64,000 bases of DNA from Deltaproteobacteria bacterium UBA1386 (lineage in GTDB: Bacteria; Desulfobacterota; Syntrophorhabdia; Syntrophorhabdales; Syntrophorhabdaceae). The notes under the pieces were generated by a model. It saw nothing but the letters and a program-made list of their open reading frames with translations. It searched no databases and was not told where the DNA came from. The DNA lies in contig DBQU01000049.1 in the NCBI GenBank assembly GCA_002305765.1, positions 4,774-68,773 of the forward strand, written 5' to 3'. Positions 8,707 through 17,076 of the stretch are shown here, piece by piece. A program made the translations under genes and the position numbers. The stretch's first letter is position 1, and every line of letters begins with the position of its first letter.

Positions 8707-9428
8707 GGCCTCCCTCCTTCGCGGGAGATGGCGACAAGGGCATAGGTTGAGCTCCATGACAGGCGGAGCACGCAATGGCGTTCATGGTTGTACTTCCCTT
8801 CCTTCCTGAGTGTGATCACCAGCTTCTTGAGTTGCGGCACAGTGTGGAAGGTCCCGAGCACCTCACATGTCAGGCCCTCCAGCTTGCTCCTGGCATCCAT
8901 AAAGGCAACAAGTCTCTGGGTTTCGTTCTCATACGTCTTTTTCATCCGGACAAGAAGATTGCATTTTTCGTCGACGCTCACATACGCGTTCGTAGGAAAC
9001 CATGACGGGTAAAGGTCGACAGGTGTGTAGATGCCGGGTATTATCGCAAGCCTGCCACCGGCCGCATACCCTCCCCCGAACGGCACGCGGTCCGACGCCG
9101 ATGTCTCCCAGTCGTAGGACCTCCGAAAGGATTCAGCCGGCACTATCCGCAATTCTCCTCCGGTGACGACAAGATTCATGTTTTCGTTGCCTCCCTGCGC
9201 CATCGACACGACACCCGATTCCCCTTCACTCCCGTCCGCTCTTTTCATCCTGTAAAGGTAGCGGGAATAAGGTCTTGACGCCGCCGCACCATCGAGGATG
9301 TTCCACATGTCGGCGGCCGTTGCCGCTGACGATGGATCGCCCGGGCCTTGTCCCGCATGCTCGAGACCACTACAGCCCGCCACCGCGGCGATGATAATAA
9401 GAACTTGGAGGAGAAGTTTCGTACGCAT
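8703..9428 (-). CDS. Lipoprotein of unknown function (PilL position)
   Basis: A 241-residue lipoprotein: the N-terminus has a basic start, hydrophobic core and a lipobox AVAGC (Cys19), followed by a Gly/Ser/Ala-rich spacer. The rest is soluble, with two further cysteines at about 160 and 191. No known domain is recognised. It lies between the DotG-like gene and the small exported gene to which it is coupled by a 4-bp overlap. In R64 the lipoprotein PilL is encoded two genes before the PilN secretin, the same place as here; a role as a secretin-associated lipoprotein is therefore plausible but unproven. Confidence 0.7.
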   Translation of the reverse strand: MRTKLLLQVLIIIAAVAGCSGLEHAGQGPGDPSSAATAADMWNILDGAAASRPYSRYLYRMKRADGSEGESGVVSMAQGGNENMNLVVTGGELRIVPAESFRRSYDWETSASDRVPFGGGYAAGGRLAIIPGIYTPVDLYPSWFPTNAYVSVDEKCNLLVRMKKTYENETQRLVAFMDARSKLEGLTCEVLGTFHTVPQLKKLVITLRKEGKYNHERHCVLRLSWSSTYALVAISREGGRP

Positions 9429-9445
9429 CTTGTCTTTTCCCCGAC

Positions 9446-10600
9446 CTACGGTGCGAAATAGATCAATACGGGAACTCCCTTTTCCATAATGAGGGTCGGG
9501 CTCTTTTTCGTCGAGCCTTCCACCTTCTTCGACAACCCCTGAAAGATCGTGTCTCCCGCCGCCAGCCCGCCTTCCCTCAGGCGATCGTCGCTTTTCGTCT
9601 GGCCCGTTACCGTGACGCCTCCGGCTCCTACCTCTACTGTCGTGGTGTCCTTTCTGAGCGCGTTGAGAAATGACGAGACTCCAGCCATGACTCCGCTCAC
9701 GACCGTGCCGGCGACATCCTCGTGCTTTACTGCCGATACGATCCCATCGGTCTCATCTATCGATGCCACATATCCTTTCATCTGATGATGGGCGTTATCG
9801 GGGCCGATCACCCCGGACACCTCCACGTGGAACCTGTTATCGGTGAAATTGGCCGCAGCTCTACCGACCACTTTCCAGCCTTTCAGGGGTGGCTCGGCCC
9901 CGGTGGCCACAAATGTGGCATTTGCCTGCGCCGAGGTAAAGGTTCTATCCACTACTGCCCGGTAGGGCTTGTAGTAGCTCACCTTCGGCCCCCCCGCAGC
10001 GCCCGGGGAGCCCGGCTTCTCGCCGTCCTGATCTTTAGCGACGGGTTGCGGTTTGTTGACAAAACCACCGGAGCTTTTCTGGAAATAGAGATACTCCCAT
10101 GCCTTTCTCTTTGATTCACCGTCATCCCTTTCTCCGGCGGCCTTTCCCCTTTTTCCTCGTCCGGCGGCATCGTTGTAAATGCTTTTCCTGCCCTCACCGT
10201 TCCCCGACACGGGCGGATCCAAAGGATCGTCGCCATCGGGCTCTTCCACAACAATGTCATCCAGGACCAGATCGCTTTCCTTTTTCTTCTTTCCCACACC
10301 AACCCCGCCGATGTATCCGCCCTTGTCGCTTTCCTTGAGCATCTGCTGTTCTTTCCTGATCGCATCCCCTATGGTGCTTTCGGTCGTTTTGGTTTCATCC
10401 ACGATCCGGGATTCCTCCTCCTGACCGCCCTTTTCTCGACCATTCTTCGACGGACTCCCCGACTGATTGACCCCACGCTGAGAGATGCGCGTCTTCTTGG
10501 ACGTATTTTTCAAGAGCATGCCGACCATCACCGACAATATCACCGCCAGCACGACAACGCCCAGCGTGATCATAATTGCGGGTCTTGAGAGCTTCCTCAT
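9446..10600 (-). CDS. DotG/IcmE-TraO-like (VirB10-class) core-complex protein
   Basis: Probable VirB10-class subunit that spans the periplasm of a type IV secretion core. It has 384 residues: a short cytoplasmic N-terminus, one membrane helix (about 9-30), a long charged, Gly-rich linker (about 40-190) and a C-terminal beta-rich domain from about residue 200 with PYRAVVDRTFTSAQ and a final segment GDTIFQGLSKKVEG...GVPVLIYFAP. That terminal pattern, ending in a hydrophobic strand after Gly-x-Pro, is what TrbI/VirB10 and DotG C-terminal domains show. Legionella DotG is about 1050 residues because of a repeat region; IncI TraO is about 430, closer to this one. Gene order with the VirB4-class ATPase and the pilus genes supports the call. 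Confidence 0.7.
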   Translation of the reverse strand: MRKLSRPAIMITLGVVVLAVILSVMVGMLLKNTSKKTRISQRGVNQSGSPSKNGREKGGQEEESRIVDETKTTESTIGDAIRKEQQMLKESDKGGYIGGVGVGKKKKESDLVLDDIVVEEPDGDDPLDPPVSGNGEGRKSIYNDAAGRGKRGKAAGERDDGESKRKAWEYLYFQKSSGGFVNKPQPVAKDQDGEKPGSPGAAGGPKVSYYKPYRAVVDRTFTSAQANATFVATGAEPPLKGWKVVGRAAANFTDNRFHVEVSGVIGPDNAHHQMKGYVASIDETDGIVSAVKHEDVAGTVVSGVMAGVSSFLNALRKDTTTVEVGAGGVTVTGQTKSDDRLREGGLAAGDTIFQGLSKKVEGSTKKSPTLIMEKGVPVLIYFAP

Positions 10601-10602
10601 CG

Positions 10603-11149
10603 TCAGAGCCCTGCCGCCATAGGTCGGACGATATGCTTCGAGCCTGAAAAGAGTATCGCGTTTCCACCCCGTATCCTTGCCGATCCAACGGTGCCCTGCT
10701 TATCATTGAAATATATCGACAGCGCTCCAGAGCCTTCCGGTCTGATGGCAACCACCACGTCCCCGAGATCGAGGGGCTCCTTTTCATGGAGGCAGTAGAC
10801 GGCCTTCAAATTGTGCAGCGATTGAAGATATTTGTAATCGTCGGGGGTGATCTCGCTCCATTTCCCGTCCACAACGGGCAAATGCTCACTATCGAAGACA
10901 AGGGCGATGATCTCGCTTCCGCCGCGGGGAGCGAAGATCTCTATCCTGTCCGGTATCTCGTATTTCGTACGCACCTTCTCCAGGAAAGGATTCCCTCCGG
11001 GAAGCGCCTTCTTTCCGCCCGAAAGGGTCTTCATTCCTCTGAGGAACTCCCCCCAGGGCATCCATGGCGGAACTATCCGTCTGCGGTCTCTCCATTGCCG
11101 GCACCGGTAAAGCACCCGTGGCGACGATTGCGAGCATTACGATCAGCAT
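10603..11149 (-). CDS. Exported protein with probable frameshift
   Basis: No known family is recognised. The conserved-looking part (about 150 residues, from EFLRGMKTLSGG to the stop at 10603) is open only from a poor start at 11115 in its own frame. A second frame upstream has ATG at 11149 followed by a typical signal peptide (MLIVMLAIVATGALPVPA) and DSSAMDALG, then runs out of frame at a run of six G on the coding strand (plus-strand C run near 11049-11054). Reading five G instead of six joins the two into one exported protein of about 180 residues. So this is either a sequencing indel, a real frameshift mutation, or a slip site. It lies between the VirB4-class ATPase and the DotG-like gene, with 2 bp to the latter. 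Confidence 0.55.
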
Positions 11150-11188
11150 GCGAAGAACGATGGTGTCCCCCCTTCCCCTCTTGTTCCC

Positions 11189-13942
11189 TTATGAAAAATA
11201 GCCGTCTGACTCGATCTTCTTCATTACGGCACCGATATCGACGGACTGTCCGATGCTCCCCAGAGGAAGCATGTCCGAGAGGACCTCGACGGCAACCGCT
11301 TGAGCACGCCTTTGTGACACCCCCTTCTCCTTGAGCGTCGATGCCACGGTTTCCCTCAGATAGCGTTCGTCCTTGTGGGTCGTGTAGCTCCACCGGGTTC
11401 GGGGCGTCTGTACGTTGACAAGAACCCCCTTGCCGATATCCTCGTTGAGCGCCAGGATCTCGGCGTATTTGCCGGGATAGAACTTGAGCGAGAGGAGAAG
11501 CTCCCTTTCCTGGCTGCCGAGGCCAATGATCCTCACCAGATTGTCGATGCCTTCCATTGTGGGATTGTCGGGGGACACGTGGCGTGTGAAATACTTGTTC
11601 GATGCGGCGGAGATGAAATGATTGCCCTTCTCCGCCACATCGAGGATATCCTGTGTCACAAGATAGGTCGCAAGCCCCAGTGTCCTTTGCTGCCTTGCGT
11701 CCTTGTCGAGCACGTCCAGAATGGGCTCGTTGTTCTTCAGATTATGGAACTCGTCATAGACAAAGAGCTTCGGCCGCCTCTGAGCAGCGAGGATCCAGTC
11801 GATAGAGGCGGCACCGAGAAAGGGCGGCATCTCGTTTGGGAGATAGACCGCCTTGCGATACGCGAAGTCCCGGTAGAGGAGCAACAGGAGCGCAAGCATC
11901 TCCTTTCTCTCGCTGACGAGGCCCATGTGAATGCAAAATATATCCCTGTCCACGGAGAAGTTCGTTACCCCGTTCAACAAGGCAGCCTGCTCTCCCTGCG
12001 CGTACAGGTTGAGGATCCTTCTCATCTCTTCGGCGATCTGTCTGTCCCTGGCATTTGTGTTGATCGCCGGGTCCGACGCGAGGATCCGCATAAGGTCGTT
12101 GAGTGTCGGGGTGGCGAGGCTCTGCGCCGTCTCCGCCCGCAGAAAATCCTTTCTCTCACCCGTCTTCAGGAACCGTTCAATGTAATGGTTACGATACTCA
12201 ATATATGTGTCAAAGGAAGGTGCGTCCGAGAAGATCTCTTCCTGGGTTCCGTTCACTATTCTTACGTTCCGCACAAGCCGGGGTTCCTCTTTGAAAAGAT
12301 TGTCATACATCCTTCTAACAGCCCGCTCCAGGATGGATTGGGTCTCTTTGGCAACACCTCTTCCCTCCTCGCCGAGCATTGCCGTGAAAATGGCGTTGAG
12401 AGACATGATCTTCGATCCTGCGGGCTGCTCGAATCCCACCCTCAGGTCAAACATATTGACCCTGTTGTCATTGCTGCCGAAGGTGATGGGGATAAAGCTG
12501 CCGCCAAAATTGGAGACAACAGGTTCATACGAAGAGGCCTTCGACATGTCAATGACCACAACAACAGGGTCATAGGCCATGGCCCCGGCAATGATCCCGT
12601 TGGTGAGTACCGACTTTCCGCTGCCCGTGGGCCCGATGACAAGGCCCGCCCATCTGTTCTGCCTTGAACTGAAGGGATTGAGCGCCGTAACGCCGCCGTA
12701 GCGGTTTCTCAGGACGATCGCCGGCTCGGAGCGATCGCCACGGTACATCCCGCGCAACGGGACAAGCTTCAACACATCATGACCAAAGACGATGTGCGGG
12801 TCATAACTCCTCACGCCACACCCTGGAAGGGATGCAATGAAGGCCCCCTCCTTTCTCATCCATTCGGCGAACACGCCTGCCCCGTCTACCGCCTTGGCCA
12901 GGGCCACACGAACTGCCTGGATCTTCTCCTGAAGCTTTTCAATGTCCTTGTCCCATACAAGATAGCTGTTGAAACACTTGACGAGCTTCCAGCCGTGTCT
13001 CGCCCGGTCCTGCAGAAGATCGTCGATGGCCGTGATCTTCTCCTTGTTCTCTACTGCTGCGGCTGTCCGTTTCCCGCTGAAGATATTTGCCATCAGTCTT
13101 TGCCGCGCCAGATCGCGGGTAATGGTCGACAGGTCCTCGCACAGAAGGGTAGTGTTCATTACCATGGGGAAATCCACGTTTTGCAGGATCCTGGAGCCTG
13201 ATCCCACCGGAATGGTATTGGGGATGGTGTCCATTACCAGGGCTGCAAAGTAGTAGCGTCCATTGGTCAGGTAATAGTCTTTTGAGTAGAAATCGCTATT
13301 GAAGACCCGTTTTCTCAGCGCCAGGAGCATGCCGCATTCCGACATCTTCATTTCAGGCGGCGGGTCTTCTGGGTTCACTATCCTGGAGATGGTTCGCATC
13401 ATCTCTGCGCCTGAAAGATCTCTCACAGCGTAGCCAAGGGGTACCAGGGTGTCCTTAAGGATCGCCACCGCTTCCCCCATCTGCCTGTCGCGGTTCAGGA
13501 AGTCGCCACTGTCAAAACGTTTCTTCTTCCTGCCTTCTATGGAGGCCTCGACAGAGAGCGGAACGATCATGGAGCAGTAGAGCGATGTGTCGATAACGCC
13601 TCTGTTCGATACAAGTTCAGCAATGTTCTCCATTGCCATCGATTCCGACACGGGATCGCCGTTAAGTTGCCTGTACCGGTGAAACAGATCCTGGAGGTCA
13701 CGGTTGAAATACGTCGTAAATTGGATGAAGACATTCTGTGCCGTGAGGTTTTTCAGGAAGTCGGAACACTTGCTCACTTCCGTTTCCATGACCGGGTTCT
13801 CGACCCCTTCGGCGGCGGCCTGGGTGATTTCGAACCCTCTGGCCTTCTCGAAATTCTCGAGGATCAGATGGTCGGTACCTACCATGTTGATCGGTATGCG
13901 CCGATAGAACGGGGAAGATCTCTGAAACATCGACCTGTCCAT
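11189..13942 (-). CDS. DotO/IcmB-like (VirB4-class) secretion ATPase
   Basis: Large cytoplasmic ATPase energising a type IVB secretion apparatus (DotO/IcmB, IncI TraU). It has 917 residues, close to the 1000-odd of IcmB and TraU. The N-terminal half (1-400) has no visible motif; the ATPase half has Walker A GPTGSGKS (about 437-444), the flanking signature WAGLVIGPTGSGKSVLTN, a Walker B-like strand with KLFVYDEFHNLKN (about 720-732) and a later YLVTQDILD segment as in VirB4 and TraU proteins. No membrane segments are seen. It starts 6 bp after the stop of the 498-residue exported protein gene, with AGAGGGGG just upstream, so it is cotranscribed with it. The DotO assignment over other VirB4 types rests on the company of DotB-, DotL-, DotI- and DotH-like genes. 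Confidence 0.8.
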   Translation of the reverse strand: MDRSMFQRSSPFYRRIPINMVGTDHLILENFEKARGFEITQAAAEGVENPVMETEVSKCSDFLKNLTAQNVFIQFTTYFNRDLQDLFHRYRQLNGDPVSESMAMENIAELVSNRGVIDTSLYCSMIVPLSVEASIEGRKKKRFDSGDFLNRDRQMGEAVAILKDTLVPLGYAVRDLSGAEMMRTISRIVNPEDPPPEMKMSECGMLLALRKRVFNSDFYSKDYYLTNGRYYFAALVMDTIPNTIPVGSGSRILQNVDFPMVMNTTLLCEDLSTITRDLARQRLMANIFSGKRTAAAVENKEKITAIDDLLQDRARHGWKLVKCFNSYLVWDKDIEKLQEKIQAVRVALAKAVDGAGVFAEWMRKEGAFIASLPGCGVRSYDPHIVFGHDVLKLVPLRGMYRGDRSEPAIVLRNRYGGVTALNPFSSRQNRWAGLVIGPTGSGKSVLTNGIIAGAMAYDPVVVVIDMSKASSYEPVVSNFGGSFIPITFGSNDNRVNMFDLRVGFEQPAGSKIMSLNAIFTAMLGEEGRGVAKETQSILERAVRRMYDNLFKEEPRLVRNVRIVNGTQEEIFSDAPSFDTYIEYRNHYIERFLKTGERKDFLRAETAQSLATPTLNDLMRILASDPAINTNARDRQIAEEMRRILNLYAQGEQAALLNGVTNFSVDRDIFCIHMGLVSERKEMLALLLLLYRDFAYRKAVYLPNEMPPFLGAASIDWILAAQRRPKLFVYDEFHNLKNNEPILDVLDKDARQQRTLGLATYLVTQDILDVAEKGNHFISAASNKYFTRHVSPDNPTMEGIDNLVRIIGLGSQERELLLSLKFYPGKYAEILALNEDIGKGVLVNVQTPRTRWSYTTHKDERYLRETVASTLKEKGVSQRRAQAVAVEVLSDMLPLGSIGQSVDIGAVMKKIESDGYFS

Positions 13943-13948
13943 CCCCCT

Positions 13949-15445
13949 CTAAAACCCTTCGGGCAACCCGCTGTCCTCGGCATACCGTGAAACATCGGGA
14001 TCTTCTGTGACCAGCGATTCAGTCATTGCCCTAAGCGCAAGAAGTTTGAGTTTCTGGTTCTCCATACTCAGGAGATAATAGTTAAAGCGAGCCAGGTCCT
14101 TCCAGGCCATGTCCTCGTAGCCCCGGTCTATGGTAGCCGGGTCAAACCCCGAGAGGCCCGACCTAATAGCGGTGGCCGTCTCCAGCGATATTCGGGCAAC
14201 AATATAGTGCCTCACCGCCAGCCTTCTGCGTAGCATGGACGAGTTCCTTCCCGCGAGGAGGACCGTTATCTTCTTGATGTCTTCCCGGTCAAGAAGCGAG
14301 ACCCTGCTTCTGTCCCGTGCTACAGCTGCAAAGAATCCGGCATCACCAAGAAGCCTCTTGATCTCCTGTTCTATCCCGTTGTAAAGGCGGTTTATGGCAC
14401 GCTCCTTTTCTTTTTCCAACGACATGGCTTTGTTGACGACCAGAAGGGCTGCAGCGATGCCATCCCTCATTCTTGCTGTTAACGAGGTTCTGATCCCTGC
14501 GGCCATATCGGCAAGTCCAGCCGTGGATGTCCCCACATATTCCGAGGGCACGGCTATCGCTGCTCTGTCCACGCTTTCGAGGACCCTGGCGATATCCTGA
14601 GAAGAAACGGCGGCTTTGCCTTCCAGGCCGCGAAGCTTCTCAAGCCGTGCCGCGAGATACGTACCGCTGGCACCGCAAAACCCTCTGCCTATGGAATCTG
14701 CAAGAGAGACCTCTGCAATCGCGGCGATGTTCTTGAGGGCCCCTTTTGCGTGTATCGCGCACTCGTCGAGTATCTGCCGCGTATTGCCGCTGACCTCAGC
14801 GCCTTGCCTTCCCTGTATCCCGTCGGCTACGTCCATTTTCCCGCCAAGCACCGTCATACGGGAAAGCAATCTTGCCGATACCGGCAGGAACTCCGCCGTC
14901 CGGATTTGAAAGTCTCTGACCTCATCCGTATAGGTTGCCAGGGCTCGCCGGGAATTGAGAAACTCTCTTCTGTAGTCGCTTAAGACCTCACGGACCCGGC
15001 TTTCCTCAAATCCAAGTCGCTTCAATTCCTTGCTCAAGGCCGTGACTGCAGCTTTGTTCAGGCGGGAGGCAAACACCTCAATGTTCATTCGGGTCTTGAC
15101 GAAGGCAAGCTGTGAACCAAGGCCGTCGCTGACAATATCATCGACAAGGGTTGAAAGGTCCGTGGCCTTGCGAAGACGTGTCTCGAGCGCTCTGAAACTG
15201 CCGGGTAAGAGTGCAAGGCTCAACTGTTCAGAAAGACAGAGTCTGAGCTCCGTGATAAGGCGATCCTCGACGAGGTTTTTCAGCAAAGCTGAGAAATATG
15301 GGTAATTCGTCACGGCAATAACAGGTGAGCACTTGACGAAGCAGTCACCCTTGCGCGGAACAAGACCGGCGCCCAAAAGAACGCCGCCAGCCAAGAGGAA
15401 AGACACCAGAGACAATAACCGTTTCCTGGCCCCGATACGGTTCAT
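13949..15445 (-). CDS. Exported helical protein, long paralogue of a tandem triplet
   Basis: Function unknown. The 498-residue protein has an N-terminal signal peptide (hydrophobic core SLVSFLLAGGVLLGAGLV, about 13-30) and is otherwise predicted largely alpha-helical, with three early cysteines. Its last 75 residues align with those of the next two genes upstream: LSGFDPATID, then WKDLARFNYYLLSMENQKLK and LLALRAMTESL here match LSSFDPAYID, KDLAKLAYYNAMLQSEMLAV and MSQGEMRRAL in the 251-residue paralogue. The helical C-terminus recalls the end of VirB5/TrbJ-class minor pilus proteins, but this is only a resemblance. It is in the operon immediately before the VirB4-class ATPase, a place often occupied by VirB5-type genes. 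Confidence 0.65.
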   Translation of the reverse strand: MNRIGARKRLLSLVSFLLAGGVLLGAGLVPRKGDCFVKCSPVIAVTNYPYFSALLKNLVEDRLITELRLCLSEQLSLALLPGSFRALETRLRKATDLSTLVDDIVSDGLGSQLAFVKTRMNIEVFASRLNKAAVTALSKELKRLGFEESRVREVLSDYRREFLNSRRALATYTDEVRDFQIRTAEFLPVSARLLSRMTVLGGKMDVADGIQGRQGAEVSGNTRQILDECAIHAKGALKNIAAIAEVSLADSIGRGFCGASGTYLAARLEKLRGLEGKAAVSSQDIARVLESVDRAAIAVPSEYVGTSTAGLADMAAGIRTSLTARMRDGIAAALLVVNKAMSLEKEKERAINRLYNGIEQEIKRLLGDAGFFAAVARDRSRVSLLDREDIKKITVLLAGRNSSMLRRRLAVRHYIVARISLETATAIRSGLSGFDPATIDRGYEDMAWKDLARFNYYLLSMENQKLKLLALRAMTESLVTEDPDVSRYAEDSGLPEGF

Positions 15446-15448
15446 TTT

Positions 15449-16069
15449 CTAACGTTCCCCCTCAAGAGCTTCCATCATCTTCAAGAGGGAGAGCAATCTG
15501 AGTTCCTGTGCCTGGACCAGCCCTCGAAGATATGCAAGCTTTGCAGCATCTTTCTGCGCCTGGTGTCGGGAGCAGAAGTCGAAGGCCGTGGACGAGAATT
15601 TCTCCAGAGCCTTCTCTACCCGGGAGGCCTTCGCAAAGGCTTTTTCTCCCGCGGAATATGTTGTCAGTCCGGCACCCGACCTCAATGCCCGCAGCTTTGC
15701 CGCGGCCATATCCGCCACCCCCTGGTTCTTGAGATTGATACGGCGGGCGACTTTTTCAATTCTCTTCACAATACTTGTTGATTCTTCAGTAACCCTGAAT
15801 ATCTCCGACATCGCGGAGGTCTGCTGCAACACACCTGCGACTAGCTTCTGCTTCAGCAGGATGTTGCGGCGCTTATCAAGGTAAGCACAATAGGGGGTTT
15901 TGAAAGACGCAGCCCATTGCTGTGCCATTTGGGCAATCGTTGCGTCAGTGGCAACGGGGCACGGCGGAACAATTGCGGAGGAATTTCGGGCGAGGCCAAA
16001 CGTCAAAAGGACCGATGCAATGATCACCACGATGATAAGCCGTGACACCACGGGAAGGTTCAGCTTCAT
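15449..16069 (-). CDS. Exported helical protein, short paralogue of a tandem triplet
   Basis: A 206-residue exported protein with a signal peptide or anchor (about residues 10-32) and an all-helical mature region containing three cysteines (two near 38 and 62, one in FDFCSRH). Its C-terminus HQAQKDAAKLAYLRGLVQAQ followed by ELRLLSLLKMMEAL matches the ends of both neighbours, so the three genes arose by duplication of at least that module. Stop-to-start distances are 2-3 bp on both sides, with GGAGGG before the ATG. VirB5-like minor subunit is one possible identity; no enzyme motif is seen. Confidence 0.65.
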   Translation of the reverse strand: MKLNLPVVSRLIIVVIIASVLLTFGLARNSSAIVPPCPVATDATIAQMAQQWAASFKTPYCAYLDKRRNILLKQKLVAGVLQQTSAMSEIFRVTEESTSIVKRIEKVARRINLKNQGVADMAAAKLRALRSGAGLTTYSAGEKAFAKASRVEKALEKFSSTAFDFCSRHQAQKDAAKLAYLRGLVQAQELRLLSLLKMMEALEGER

Positions 16070-16071
16070 CT

Positions 16072-16827
16072 CTAGCGGCCCTCCAGAGCCCGGCGCATTT
16101 CACCCTGAGACATTACGGCAAGCATCTCCGATTGGAGCATGGCGTTGTAGTAAGCGAGCTTCGCCAGGTCCTTGACTGCCTGGTCGGACTTGGCGCCATC
16201 GATGTATGCAGGATCGAAAGAAGATAGTTCCTTCCGGAATCTTTCAGCCACATACACGCCCTCGGATGCCTTTTCGTAGGCCACTACCGATGCCTGGTTG
16301 AATACGTCGCGGAGCTTCACCGCCGCGTATTCCGCCGTGGTGAAGTGCTTCATCCTGTCGGTGCCGCCGCCCGGAGCACCCGCCAGCAGGATGGATACCT
16401 CGCGGATCTTTTTCTGGAACTCCTTGAAATCCGAATTCGCCGACGGGATGATGGGCGCCGTCTTGCTCTTTGCCGTCTCGGCGAAAAGTTTGCCGTCGCC
16501 TCTGGCAAAGGCCCCCGCATTGTTCTTCATGTACTGAGATATCATCTTGTCCGTGAACGAGGAGATGTTGTACTTGACGAAAGAAACGGCTTTCGTATTG
16601 ATCGTGCCGGGCTCGAGCTTTATCTTCACCTCTTCATTCCACACGGCTTTGATCTTGTCCGTGATCGCCTGGGTGACCATCTTCTGCACCATGCTCATAA
16701 GGGCGGGAAAGTTGATCACCTGCACCGCAGTCGCATAAGCGCTCGTGGCGAGCAGGAAAAAGATCACGACCCCGCAGATGACTTTCCCCATTTTCGTCCC
16801 CGGAATCATTCTTAGTCTGTCTTTCAT
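16072..16827 (-). CDS. Exported helical protein, first of a tandem triplet
   Basis: Function unknown. The start at 16827 is chosen because CGGAGG lies 6 bases upstream; this gives 251 residues with a clean signal peptide (hydrophobic VICGVVIFFLLATSAYA). The mature part is helical and begins VQVINFPALMSMVQKMVTQ, which resembles the start of the long paralogue (VIAVTNYPYFSALLKNLVE). The last 50 residues carry the shared module (LSSFDPAYID, KDLAKLAYYNAMLQSEMLAV). The gene is the first of the left half of the locus, just downstream of the Fic insertion, so it probably needs its own promoter in 16828-17060; an interrupted palindrome TCGACC-N6-GGTCGA lies at 16870-16887 in its leader. Confidence 0.65.
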   Translation of the reverse strand: MKDRLRMIPGTKMGKVICGVVIFFLLATSAYATAVQVINFPALMSMVQKMVTQAITDKIKAVWNEEVKIKLEPGTINTKAVSFVKYNISSFTDKMISQYMKNNAGAFARGDGKLFAETAKSKTAPIIPSANSDFKEFQKKIREVSILLAGAPGGGTDRMKHFTTAEYAAVKLRDVFNQASVVAYEKASEGVYVAERFRKELSSFDPAYIDGAKSDQAVKDLAKLAYYNAMLQSEMLAVMSQGEMRRALEGR

Positions 16828-16992
16828 ATCTTTCCTCCGAGATATGTAATAGCCTTCAAAATCGAGAACTCGACCTGGGACGGTCGACAAAAGGTTTTAT
16901 TCGCTCTGCCGGTGCACGCTCATTGATAGGCTGGAGTAATTTGAGGTCTCCGGTGAGTTCTCTTCAGGACCGAACCTTGGGAAAGACACTAG

Positions 16993-17076
16993 CCTTATTC
17001 TCCGCACCTCATGCGGATAATAAGGTTGACTTTGCGGAGATTAGACCTTATAATCTCCGCATGAGGTGCGGAGATT
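16993..17076. repeat. Two dyads plus half-sites forming an operator before the Fic gene
   Basis: The region has a first dyad CCTTATT-N2-CCGC-N7-GCGG-N2-AATAAGG (16993-17025) and a second perfect dyad AATCTCCGC-N7-GCGGAGATT (17052-17060 and 17068-17076). A further half-site GCGGAGATT lies between them at 17034-17042, inside the promoter spacer. The second dyad overlaps the -10 box and the start of the Fic gene. Such a layout is what an autoregulatory operator would look like; the binding protein is not known but the Fic protein itself has a C-terminal winged-helix-like region. Confidence 0.75.
17026..17054 (+). promoter_or_regulatory. Sigma-70-type promoter of the Fic gene
   Basis: TTGACT (17026-17031), a 17-bp spacer and a perfect TATAAT (17049-17054). 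Initiation would fall at about 17061, only some 5 bases before the GTG start of the Fic gene, so the transcript should be leaderless or nearly so. The -10 box overlaps an operator half-site. Confidence 0.8.
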
